The notes beneath the pieces are model-generated. The model was given only the letters and a program-made list of their open reading frames with translations, had not been told where the DNA came from and made no database searches. The position numbers and the translations under genes are program-made. A stretch of DNA of 64,000 nt from Sipunculus nudus (taxonomy: Eukaryota > Annelida > Sipuncula > Golfingiida > Sipunculidae), in the NCBI GenBank assembly GCA_026874595.1, contig CM049309.1, positions 69,362,926 to 69,426,925 on the forward strand, read 5' to 3'. Shown piece by piece: positions 23,616 to 35,549 of this stretch. Numbering within the stretch: the stretch's first letter is position 1; each line of letters starts with the position of its first letter.

Positions 23616-25253
23616 TCAAAAGAAAAAAAATCATCAGTGTTTTGTTTTTGTCTGATGTTCAAACAGTGTATCTACTGGATATTTGGGTCTGGTGGCATTT
23701 TTAGTCAGGGAATCCTTCTGTGCCTAATGGCTGTAGTGCATGACCTTTTACCTCAAACTTTTAAATTAGTGCCTGTCCACTGTAATTACAGTTCATTGTG
23801 ATGAAATTGAAGATATGTTGAACTGATTTAGAAGTGGTCAACATAATTTCTCAGAAATATTGGAAGTTCATCGTAGAAAATCAGAGAATTCTCTATTCAC
23901 AATACCCTGAATGCAGGCCATATTGCTCCTATCTTTATGTTAAAACATATTCTGAAGAATTTAATTGGTTTTTAGTTTTATTTTAGTCAATTTACACAGG
24001 CACAAACAAGCAAAGATAACAGCAGTTTTCCTCAAATGATGAAATCACTTCTGGTCTGTTGCTTGACAATGGGTTTGAAAGTAAAGTTCAATTGTCAGCA
24101 GATGAAGTTTGGGATAACAGATGGTGGAGGCCCAAAAAGAACAAATGGTAGATATATAGATATTGTTGGTGATTAAACGAATTGCTGGTCACAGGTGTTG
24201 GCAGCTGTTACACCACATACACAGCAGACATATATTTACTGGGAACTTTCAGGCCACAGTCCAGAAAAATCACTGGCCCTGTAGGGTACAACAAAACAGG
24301 TTTATTCTTATCATGTCCCAGAATTGCCCTTCATCTCAGTAGACTGGCTTCAGTGTCACAATACAATTCTTCAACAGTTCTTTGGCTTTCACCTGCCCCT
24401 TACTGGTTCTAACTTCACAAATACAAAGTCCACAAAACTTCTAACATCCTCTTCAGCTAAATAAACACTATCTCCAGGACCAATAAACGTCCTAAGGAGG
24501 TATTGAAATAACACTCTGTTTGGTGCGAATCTCAGAACATGTCTGGCTGTAAAGACACTTCTCGACTTCTCCCTGACAGCTTTTGAGTTAGCTTTAATAT
24601 CAGGACTATAATAGAAAGTTCTCGTAACCAGTGTTCTCGAACTATTTACATGGAACTCACCAGCTAAGCCTCAAAGAGGCATCTAAACCTCCAGAATCTT
24701 CTGTCGGCTGATCACAACAAACCAGAGTATAGTAAGTTCGAATGCTTGATACATTTACAAACCATTCTACTAATCTTCACAAATAATGATAAAAATAAAC
24801 AAAATTATTTAATATTACTAACTACATTTCCCATACCATATCTTATTATTCAATGAGGGTTCCATTTAACATGACCTGTACTGGTAATACATTTGTGTCC
24901 GCAGCATACACATGGGAAAGTCACAACCTGTTGCTGAATGTACAAAGCTGCTACATTTGTAATTTTGTTGTCATATAACAAGAGGTCTTTGGATCAATAT
25001 TAGTTTATGTGGAAATAATTATTGTTTGCATATCTTTCATGTTTAAACAATTTTCTCTGCCAGATTGGTTCTGTGTTCACCAGGAGTTGTTGTGCCTATG
25101 TTTCTGTGTACCAGAAAGGTTTTAATAACTTTTAATTACAAATATATTGAGATATATGTTTGGCTGTGACAGTACTTCAAATAATTGATGTATTGAATCA
25201 AAGCCTGTTATTAATTGATAATTGAATCAGACATGATATAATTGATTAATTTT
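23616..25253. other. intron 1 sequence without a supported gene
   Basis: No exon is visible. About 24190-24790 is less AT-rich and begins with TGTTACACC, which could be an old LTR or other repeat, but no matching end or target duplication was found. Confidence 0.4.
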
Positions 25254-27430
25254 TAGCTCAGCTAACTATAAGTCATCTGAGCTATAGTTGTGGTCCATTG
25301 TCCGTCTGTCCGTCAGTCCGTCCATCCGTCCGTCTGTCCATCCGTCCGTCCGTAGATGTGGCACGTTTTGAAACCGTAAGACCTAGGAATCCAAAATTCG
25401 GAATAATGTTAGATGTCCCAAAGATATCCTACCAAGCCGAAAACTGGGTCTTTGTGACTTCGTTCCTATGAGAAATTAAGGAAAAACCTCAATTTTTTAT
25501 TAAAAACCTATTTTCACACTTCAGGACCGCCTCATATCAAAACCACTCATCGGTTTTTCCTCATATTTACCATAAATATTCCTCTATATATTTCCTATGT
25601 ACATGCCAGAAATTATGTCTGTATTATATAATTTTAAAAAGTTATGGGCCCAAACATAATGCATTTTGTAAAAAATCAGGAAAGATATTTGATCACTTAA
25701 CACAAAACATGTTAAAGCTATGGACTTTTTTCCAGTAATATAACTTTAATTAATCAAAATTAAATTGTATACCCAAAATTAGATCAAAATCTTTTAAATT
25801 TTTAAAAATATTAACAAAAATAAAAAATTGGTACCTTAAACTTTGCCCAACTTTGACCATGGCACGTTTTTTTTCTGAAAGTACTGTGGATTTAATTTTC
25901 ACAGCATGTTTTTGTTAGCATTTTGTCTGTTAACACCAAAAATTTGAAACCAGTTGATCAAAAACTGTAGATTTTATTCAAGTTTTCAAGCACCATGTAT
26001 TATATTGTTTACATCTTACAAGAAATCAGCTTCCCAGCTTCAGCTCTCAGTTCCTAAAATTTGGTATACAATTAGATGTTTCCAAAATCCCCTACATGCA
26101 AAGAATTTGGTCACTAGCACTTAATACCTTCAAGATATTAATGAAAAACTTCATTTTTCCATTAAAAACCCATGGTTACACTTCAAGACTGCCTAATATC
26201 AAAACCACTGATCTGACTGTAATCATATATAATATACATATTTTTCTATACATTCTCTATGCACATGCCAAAAATGATGTCAGTATTGCGTAATTGATTT
26301 AAGTTATGGGCAGCCAGGCAGCTTATGGACAGCCACAGTTGATCCAGGTGTCCAACCCAACTGATCTAGTAGTTTTGACCAACTTCATAACAATAAACAA
26401 TAAATTAATACATTTTTATTGGTTTTTAATAACAAATTAAAGAAAAATAGAAAAGGAATTTGTTAGTGTATAATAACAGGAAATTAACTTGCAGTTACTG
26501 ATGATATAAGAATCTTGTATTGATGGATAGAATGTCACATATTCCAAATAACACCATGCAGTCACCTATGGTATTTTTCAGTTCAATTTTAATGATAAAA
26601 AAGTAAATCATATTATTCATTACTAATCATTAGGGATCATATGAAGGAAATTAATGATAGACAAAGATGCAGTTGATTATATAAATCTAGATTTCTACTG
26701 TGTCTAGTGTGTACATTGATGTGAAATTAGTCCAAAATGAATATATTACATTTATTTTTTTTAATATAAATAAAAGCCATAAAACCAGATACTTATGATG
26801 ATTATTTAAATGTGTGAATTTGGTATATTCTGGATTCTCAACATCATTGTTTGGTGAAAACTTAATAAATACCAGACATGGTGCGAATACTTTGCAATTG
26901 TATTTAAATACGAATGTGAGTATGAACTCCATTATAAAATTTTTTGCATAAAGAATGGGAATTCAGGTTAAAATGAAAGTATATGAATACCAGTGAAAAT
27001 ACTTTCAAAATGTATTCATGAATGCATTCATGAATATATTCTTTAATATTATTTTAATAACCATTTCAGTTATATTTCATTTTAAAAAATCATACGATTC
27101 TCTTATTATTTTTAATAAAAATTATATTTGGGACAATATTTGTAATTTTTTTTAATAAATAGTTAAACTCATATTATATGTTCTGCTTATAAGTTATATT
27201 GCCAAGTCAAAATCTGTGTGACAATAGTTCTCCATTTGTTAATAAAATAAATGAAATCAATCCTCTTCCCTGTGTCCAAAGGTACTATCAAAAACATACA
27301 TAAGCTAAACAACAACAACTCACAATACAGCTTATATTTATTACCAAACAAAACCAGCATGTACCTCATTTTAAATTCATATTTTTTTATCATATGTAAC
27401 AGCTGAGCGCCGTGACCCATAGGTCCCTTG
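25254..27430 (+). mobile_element. Helentron-like family A element, internally deleted copy
   Basis: The 5' end is TAGCTCAGCTAACTATAAG after T. The 3' end is CAGCTGAGC, the near-palindrome GACCCATAGGTC and CCTTG, followed by TT. It is colinear with the outer copy at 6096-13308 but lacks about 460 bp (the equivalent of about 11735-12190; junction near 26310). It preserves the uninterrupted versions of both sites where the outer copy carries insertions, which makes it the reference for those boundaries. Confidence 0.65.
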
Positions 27431-27710
27431 TTATTATTGCAGTTTCATCCCTTTTTACACCTTTTTGTTCTCTAGCTCTTACCTACAGCCCTTTCATTTA
27501 ACAAAGAAAGTCACCTTATATCCTTCAGTAGTTGTTAGCACAATAATGGACAAGAAAAGTTAAAATTTACTATGTCTGCATAAAGGTATATAATAATCTG
27601 AATCTTTTAGCATCATCTGGGATGAAAAATTTTAGTAGATATATGTCTCTGACAGAATATTGTGACTGTATACAATAATCTTATCGAGAATCAAATCAAA
27701 AGGCAATAAT

Positions 27711-28622
27711 TGTATCTGCCAAAACAAAGTTTTGCGGATACTATGTTTTGGACTGGGTTCTGCCACCGCCACCACATTCGTTTCCGGAATAGAACTCTGA
27801 GACTGCTGGACAGATTTTCCTGAAACTTTACACCATTATCAGGTCACATGTGAACTGGTGCAAAAATATTTTGTGTTGACCTCTGACCTTTCCTCTCTCC
27901 AGTGCGTCCATTTGTGTGTCTGTTTTGACACATTAACTCACATATCTTAGGACTCTTTTGACCAATCAGGCTAAAAATTTTACACTAATGAAGCCCTTGG
28001 ATAGATTTGTAAAACTTACACAAAAGAAATGGTGGTGCCACCTTCAACCATTTTTGCACAGTGTCCATCTGTTCATCTGCCTTGGGATAAAATCATTCAT
28101 ATCTCTACATTGGTTGGACTTATCCACCTGATATTTTGCATGTATATACATCCTAGAGAGCTTTCTGGATTTTGTGGCAGGTGGCGCCACCTTCATATAT
28201 ATATATGTACACTGCAGATATGCATGCTTATATCTTAGGACTGGTTTGATGTATCATCCTGAAATTTTGCATGAGTATTGATCTCACATAGCTCTTTATC
28301 ATATCCAAAACTGGTGGCGCCATCTGCAACCATTTTGCACAGCGTCCGTCTGTTTTTCTGTAGTGGGATAAAATCACTCGCATACAAGCAGTGGTTTGAC
28401 TTATCTGCCTAAAATTTTGCATATGTATACAACTTAGATAGCTTTCTGGATTTTGTGGCAGTTGGCACCACGTACATAGGCATTTCAGCTGCCGACACCC
28501 ATGCTAATATAAAACACACTTCATTCTATTTCCCCTTTCCACTCAATCCATACCTCACTTCACCCGTCCTACTCTGATGTTGGCAGATACACGTAGTCGC
28601 TTGTCGACTACCTGTATTCTAG
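27711..28622 (+). mobile_element. Helentron-like family B element, copy 1
   Basis: The 5' end, after T, is TGTATCTGCCAAAACAAAG with a hairpin partner TTTTGCGGATAC. The 3' end has TTGGCAGATAC (11-bp inverted match to the 5' end), then a hairpin GTAGTCG-CTTGT-CGACTAC and CTGTATTCTAG, followed by TT. The interior is made of diverged modules with CATCTGTTTGTCTG and TGGTTTGAC phrases. It includes the perfect palindrome GGTGGCGCCACC at 28180-28191. No gene is visible. Confidence 0.6.
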
Positions 28623-29983
28623 TTGATAATGGAATTGAATCGACCCCTTAGCAATTCACTAGCCTAGAATTATGGGACATCATGAAGAAAACCTTAAATT
28701 CTTAATTGTATCAAATTTAAAAAAAAAATGATCTAAATGCATTCATGTATGTGTACGTCAAAAGTCCTGTCAATATGCTTAGATGAAATGCTGCTTAATA
28801 TCTCTTACAGAATTAAGTTAAACATATATCGTAAATTGTTAATTGAATTTGAATTGAATAAAAATTTCATTTAAGTGAATTGGAATTGCCATTTTACATC
28901 TCAACATATTGAATTTCGAATCAGTTTTACATGTCAGTTTTTGAACTGGAAATTATGAAGATTAATGAAAGAAACTTAATCAACCTCAGGTCTACTTCAG
29001 GTAGAGCTTTCTGCAAAATACAAAAAAAAAAAGAGAAAAACTAGATATGATTAGTCATATCAACTACTTGAATATCACATAAAGCTATCACAAAAAGAGG
29101 GCAATGTATATATGTATATGTGTGTATGTGTGTATACATTGTGTATATGAAGTCCTCTTTTAGTCAAAGCTTAGATCTCTCATTAATGGCCAGTAGTTAA
29201 CATAAACCAGCATAAACTTCTGTGTATAACAGGTTTTATTGGCTTTGTTCAAGCTTAGCTGCCACACCTTTCCACACCTGTGTAAATATGATACATGGGC
29301 ACCCACAAAGGTGAACATACAATGAGTGTACAATGTGGTAATATTGATGGATTTGAGGGTGAACAATACTAAGATTGATATGTAAAGAGAATGAACAAAC
29401 ATGGGGGTGTCCATTTTACTGAAAGGTCAGGGCCGTTAGTGTATCAACAAGTGATAATTCTGATAAATCAAGTTATTTTACTGTCAGTGAATCTTTCCAT
29501 TTCAGATTTTGATATTATATTGAGTTAGATTCAGACTTATTATTAAAAGGCAGTAGGATTCAACTTTGTAGTTGATTCATTGTATGATTGATGGTTCCTG
29601 GTTTTTAACCATGACAGACGCTCAGAAGGCAAAATTGTTAAACTGGTACTAAGTGGTTTGCCACAATGTGTATTCTCTCTTGTATCATGTCATTTTGGTT
29701 AATACAAAGTTTCCACCCCAGACTACAGGCTCCTTTTCTCTTTTAAACCTGTTTTATATATTGTTTTGGCTCTGCATGTTAATTAATACATTACAGTTAT
29801 GTTTGCCCATTTTTGCAGATATCTAATTTATTTATGATTCATGAAAAAAAATCCTCCCTTTCTTGATCGCCATCTTGATTTATGATTATAAGGCAGGATG
29901 AGCACTATGTTTATGCTGTCATTGGCACCTCTGATTGAACCAGGTTAATTTTGAACTACTGTATAAATGCATAAGGAAATAGT
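28623..29983. other. intron 1 sequence with a TG-rich tract
   Basis: A short TATG/TG microsatellite lies at about 29107-29150. Nothing else is recognisable. Confidence 0.5.
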
Positions 29984-30873
29984 TGTATCCTCCAAAACAA
30001 AGTTTTTCGGATACTATGTTTTTGACTGGGTTCCGCTGCCGCTGTAGTCGTTTCTCGAGAACTCCTCTCAGACTACTGGACTGATTTTTCCAAAACTTAG
30101 CCCAATTATTGGGTCACATGTGAACTGGTGCCTTACCATTTGGCGTTGAACTCTGTCCTTTCCTCTCTCCAGTGCGTCCATCTGTTCATCTGTTTTGACA
30201 CATTAACCCACATATCTTTGGACTCGTTTGACCAGTCAGGAAAAACATTTTGCACAAATGCCCTTGGATAGCTTTATAACATACACAAAAAATAGTTGCG
30301 CCACCTGCAACCATTTTTGCACAGCGTCCATCTGTTTGTCTGCCTTGGGTTAAAATCACTCATATCTCTGCAGTGGTTTGACTAATTCACCTGAGTTTCG
30401 GCATGCTTATACATCCTGGATAGCTTTCTTGATTTTATGACAGGTGAAGCCACCTGCGTTCACATTCCCGCTGCAGACATCAATGCTAATATCACCGGAC
30501 TGGTTTGACATATCTTCCTGAAATTTTGCACGTGTTTTGATCTCACATAGCTCTTAATACACAAAACTTTTGGCGCCACCTGCAACCATTTTTGCACAGC
30601 ATCCATCTGTTTGTCTGCTGTTGGATAAAATCAGTCATATCTCAGCAGGGGTTTGACTTATCTACCTGAAATTTTGCATGTGTATACTTTTGGATAGTTT
30701 CTTGTTCAAATAACAGGTGGCACCACCTATTATCATTTTTACATGGCAGACATCCATGCTAATATGTAACACATCTAACTATTTCCCCTTGCCTCAATCC
30801 ATGCCTCACTTCACCCATGCTACTCTGATTTTGGCGGATACACGTAGTGGCTTGTTGACTACCCGTATTCTAG
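29984..30873 (+). mobile_element. Helentron-like family B element, copy 2
   Basis: It has the same ends as copy 1: TGTATCCTCCAAAAC at the 5' end, and at the 3' end TTTTGGCGGATAC, a hairpin near GTAGTGGCTTGTTGACTAC, and CCGTATTCTAG followed by TT. The interior modules match copy 1 with substitutions. It lies in the same orientation as copy 1 and about 1.4 kb from it. Confidence 0.6.
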
Positions 30874-33800
30874 TTTTACAATGAAATCCTAGAAGGTACT
30901 ATTTGATTTCTCAGAGAGAATACTGTATTTCATGTTTTCTCATATGCCTGGTAAAAGATAGGACTTAATTCCTCAAATCTTAGAATATCACAGGTTCAGT
31001 GCAATGTCTTAACAGGTTATGGCTAACAGATTATTCCTGATCCCATTCATTTTAACCCTGAACTCCAGAAGACCTTATTCAATGTAATTTTAGTCATTTT
31101 ATGGCTACACTCATCCTCATTCAGTAGACAATGCCACCAACAGGCCATGGACCTATATTAAAAAAATAAAATCCTATGACTTAGGAATGTACAAGAAAAA
31201 CAGTGTGTTGTTCAGGGTTGGTCATGTCAAGATCAGATTTTAATAAAACCTAAGATTCCATATGAACAGAATGTAGATTTGACATGTGGAATGGGGAATG
31301 CAGATAAAAATGGATATTGACTAAATAAATAAAGTGAGGTTCCATATGCATAGATATGCTGGGAGGAATGCATATCTGGTAAAACAAATAACTGCTTTTA
31401 GTGAAATTTGCCATTCTCCATGATATCCTGAGAGCAACACATAGAAAAAACATAGGAAATCTCTCAACATGCATTCTGTGGCTATAAAATCTGAGCTTTA
31501 CCTTATAAAACACAATAGAAGCCATACAATATCATGCTATATGATCCATGAAGGGAATTCATTGAACCAATAGGTCACAGTAAAAAGTCATTTATTTTAT
31601 TTTCAGTAGTAAAGTGAAAGAGTAAACCATCATTCAGGGATCATGAGACCATGCAAAACTTTATTGCTTTATACCTTGGGTAAAGTTTATTGTCTGCTTA
31701 CATCATGAATTAGGTCATCAGCTGTACTTAGTTTAGGTATATGTGTATTTTGTTTACAAGTAAATTGCCTTTCACCAACTCTTTAATGCTACCAAGCAGT
31801 ACCGTATTTCTTCTATTTGAAACCACACATCTATTTGAAACCGCACCTAGACTTTGCCCAAATCCCATATATGAAATCCCGCTAGACAGTCAGTACCAAG
31901 AACTCCCATTTGATCCGCACCCAGAACTCACACCCTCAAGGAGAGGTTTCATTTTCAAAAGTTCTACTCCTTACATCCTGTATTCTTCTAGTTCTATTGT
32001 TTCTTCTTGCTTTGTTCAGTCTGTAATTAGGCATGGAACTGTCCTGGCCTATCGTGAGACAAAATTACATCTCATGTGTTCCGATCTCATGTGTTCCATT
32101 TTGTAATCGACCTATCAGCACATTGTGCATAAAATTTATTGCAAATAGCTTCTGATGTTAAAAAATCGCAACCATAGTTTTCACAAACTATTGAAACATT
32201 ATGAACAGGATTGTTTCCGATGTCTGAAAACAATTCATGATATCGTTCTTCCTGAACAATAATGCCTAATGACACACTGTCACAACAAAAGAGGTATTGT
32301 GAACGCATGTGACATATCTACCTGGTTGATAGATTGTCTGTAAACATTAATTTATTCGCTCATTGCTTTATTTGTAAGGTCAGATGTAAACAAAATACAT
32401 GAATTCATAAGAATAGCTCTATAAGAACACCTTCATAAGAACACCTAAAGAAAAACCGATCTACAGGTTCATTAAAATACATGAACTGATTTGAGGCGCC
32501 TGGCACAAGCAATTCCCCCTAAGACCGGTCCGCTTCTAGAACTCTGTCATGACCGCTACTAAACCCTTCTAATTTCACAATTCTTACCGTATATTGAACT
32601 TCTATTTTTTTCATGAATGTGCACTGGACATTTTATAAGCTTATGGTCACTCCAGACATGTATCTGTAACGCGGGGTGTTCCTGTGATCTAGGCCAAAAC
32701 TATTTGGTTGACAAGTATGGCCAGTGATGTCCTCGAACGCATTCCTGCCAAAAATTGATATAAATGAAGTCGTGCTCAAGTGTTTACCAGGAACTTCTCA
32801 CTACCTCTCCCATGCGTGGTCCCTTCGACAATCACAAGATCTTATCCCAATGCAAATCAGCTGCCAATCAATGCATCATGAGATATGAATGACACCACTG
32901 GCTAACCGATGACGAAAAAACTTGTAAACTTGCATAACCAGGAAACTGGTTAAACGGTCCAAATGACCCAAATCGCAAGTAAAAGGGCTTTGGGTCTCGA
33001 AGTAAGGTCGTTCACAAGGATCGAGTTCGGCTCTTAAATGGCATGGCTAGGTCTCCGCTGCTGGGATCTTTGGAGGGAATGCGGGTTGCTTTTGGCTTTG
33101 TGGCTGTGGATGCTGTAGCTTTCTAACAAGGACAACAACCCAGGAGAGAGGATGGCGCCCTCTACGGCTCCCTGCTTGGCTTGGCGTGGCACTGCTACTG
33201 TTTGCTTAGAGAACATGCTTAAGGAGCGCACAGGGCTGAGGTCTTGACCGCAGCAACCTGTAGCTGCTCGCTGAGCGTATACTCCTTTTGGCTGACCACT
33301 GGCTAACAGTATCAATGATGAGAGGACCTCTGTTTATGACTGTTTTAACATTTTTTAAGCTAATGAAGGTATACGAGGATTCCTTTTGCCGGATGTTTCT
33401 GTGCGCTTTTTGTCTAATTTCTTTTAGCAATGTGCACATATTATATATCTCAGATTATTGCTTCCACATGATGCCATTTGTGGATATTGCTTTTGGCCCT
33501 CCCACGTAAGAGAGTATACCAATCTGGTTCTCAGTCGGCCTTATCTGATGAATTTAATTGCCAATGAGCCAGTTAATCTTGGCTAGAGGTGACATGCTTA
33601 ATATTTGGTACTCCATTTAAGGTAAGCACATAAAGTAATTACGTAATAAATTAAAAACACAAAATGTTTGGGCTGTTTTGACTGACATAATTCATGTACC
33701 CTTGTGACTCAGAAACTGCCTATAAGGATATATCAATAAATTTCACAAATGACCAAAAAATAAAAAAATGTAAAAGTGTCTTCATATTTAGTCTGGCATA

Positions 33801-33984
33801 CTAGCTATTGAAAATGGACTATAATATTCAAACAAGTACTGACAAACAGATTTTTTGTCAAATATTGACCAAGGTTCAGGGTTACGCCAGTCTGTAGTGT
33901 GTTGATCATGTGAGTGAACACTCATCATGGAAGAAATATGATTAAACAATTAGCATTTATGAATATTATTAAGTTTGGTAGTAA
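30874..33984. other. intron 1 sequence, partly GC-richer, no supported gene
   Basis: About 32490-33340 is richer in GC and CpG than its surroundings, with open frames on both strands of up to about 90 codons. None carries a motif I recognise. A TACCGTATTTC phrase near 31800 resembles the end of TA-site DNA transposons, but no inverted partner was found. This may be old repeat sequence. Confidence 0.4.
33981..33984. repeat. target-site duplication of LTR retrotransposon, left
   Basis: GTAA precedes the TGTG start of the LTR and recurs at 43543-43546 after the other LTR. A fifth base (T) is ambiguous because it coincides with the first LTR base. Confidence 0.6.
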
Positions 33985-35308
33985 TGTGGCCGAATCCCCA
34001 TGGACTGAGACAGACAACCAGCAAAGGTTGACAAAGATTTATTCTGTCGTATTGGTTACATAAAACTCAGGACAGCACAGGAAACCCTGAAAAACATGAT
34101 AATAAAGAAATAAAACATTTACCGAGTCACTGTAGTATCCTTAAGCATGCAAAGTAGTGTGACCTCAGATTCCATATAATTCAAGATATATCCTATTGTT
34201 ATCTTCATATAACTCTGTTACTGTACAGGAAAACTTCATTGGGGCAAGATAACTACTAATAAACAAAGTAGGTCAAACAACTGGGTTAGACTGTACAGAT
34301 GTTGAGCTTAAAACAAACAGAATGGGTGGCAAGGTAATGGGGTTATATTGCAATATATGTGATATATATATGTTATCTCTCAATAATGCTCATAGAGATT
34401 CAACTATTACTATCCATCCACGATGTGCGAAACAAATACACCCATGTAACCTTGACATAAGAGTGACAATGAGAACTAATACCTAAATTAGTCCATCTAA
34501 ACAAAATACATTAATAGACAATACTTAGTACACTTAAAACAGTCTTAAATACTTGCACACCTGTATTAAACAATACTGAGTTGTTGGAATGATACCATAT
34601 AGTACACCAGGTTATGTTTCATAGACCATATATTACATATGACCAGACCCTTTAAGAGTATCACTAACTAAGGAGTATCTAGGTCATCATGACATAAATC
34701 TACCAAATGTTCTAATTACACTACAAGACCTAGTTGAAATATACCTTTAAGCATATCTGATGACGTCACGTCTCATCATATCCCATGCATACACCATGAA
34801 AGATTAGAATTGTATCAAATATTACGAACCGCGGTTAGCAGGTTTCTAAGGGTGGGACCACTGGACGTCATTAAGGCGAGGCACGACTATCGTCAAGTGC
34901 AACATTCTGCAGCCTGCAATCCAATCACAAAATGGCGGTTTAACTACGCAGTTCCAAACTTGTGAACATCATGAATCTGGGTGCCAGCTGACACACCGTC
35001 ATTCAACAAATTGGACATATCAAAACAATGACTGGAAATAGCTTGCAATACGAAGATTGCCTGGAAAAGTCATTCTTACCGCAAATTGGCGTAAAACCTT
35101 TGTTATAGAGCGGCAAAACGGCAGGAGACGTCTCAACGAGCTGAGCGTTCACAAAAAAGGTCATTTCACAGAAACTCCCCAGCAGATGGCGCTGGTTGGC
35201 AGAATTAGTAGACTGGCGACTGACAACCGGCTCCTAAACAAGGTGGCAGCACAGTACAAAAATAACCAAATATACGGGGGTTTGTCCGAATCCAGCGAGA
35301 CGGTCACA
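33985..35308 (-). repeat. 3' LTR of the gypsy element
   Basis: The 1324-bp LTR matches 42219-43542 with about seven single-base differences seen by eye. On the minus strand a polyadenylation signal AATAAA lies at 34043-34038, close to the outer end. A perfect CRE palindrome TGACGTCA is at 34761-34768, in what should be the promoter-bearing part. Confidence 0.92.
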
Positions 35309-35325
35309 CACACCCCTCTCATATC
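35309..35325 (-). other. polypurine tract of the gypsy element
   Basis: On the minus strand, directly upstream of the 3' LTR, the sequence reads ATGAGAGGGGTGTG. It is the expected position and base bias for plus-strand DNA priming in reverse transcription. Confidence 0.5.
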
Positions 35326-35549
35326 ACTGTCCGGTCCTCTGGACAGAAATCGACAAAATAATTTCCTCATGAGATCGCTGGACTCACTAGAAAGAACCAG
35401 GATCCAGAGAGAAGACAAAACTACGATTTGGCGACATATTACAAACAAATTACTTGAATGCGAAACACAACTTATACACTGACACTCATTGTCGTATCTC
35501 AACGATCAAACCCCTTAAATAAATACCTCATACGCTACTTCCAAAGAAT

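Noticed and set aside
24190-24790. Possible solo LTR beginning TGTTACACC
   Set aside because: No matching CA end with a flanking duplication could be found, and no internal partner exists in the window.
31741-32106. 121-codon plus-strand open frame
   Set aside because: No recognisable domain, no splice or start support, and it sits in repeat-like intron sequence.
33034-33315. 93-codon minus-strand open frame in GC-richer DNA
   Set aside because: Composition alone keeps it open; overlapping frames are also open and no motif is present.
35057-35502. 141- and 113-codon frames at the edge of the 3' LTR
   Set aside because: They straddle the LTR boundary and are shadows; no envelope-like features are visible.
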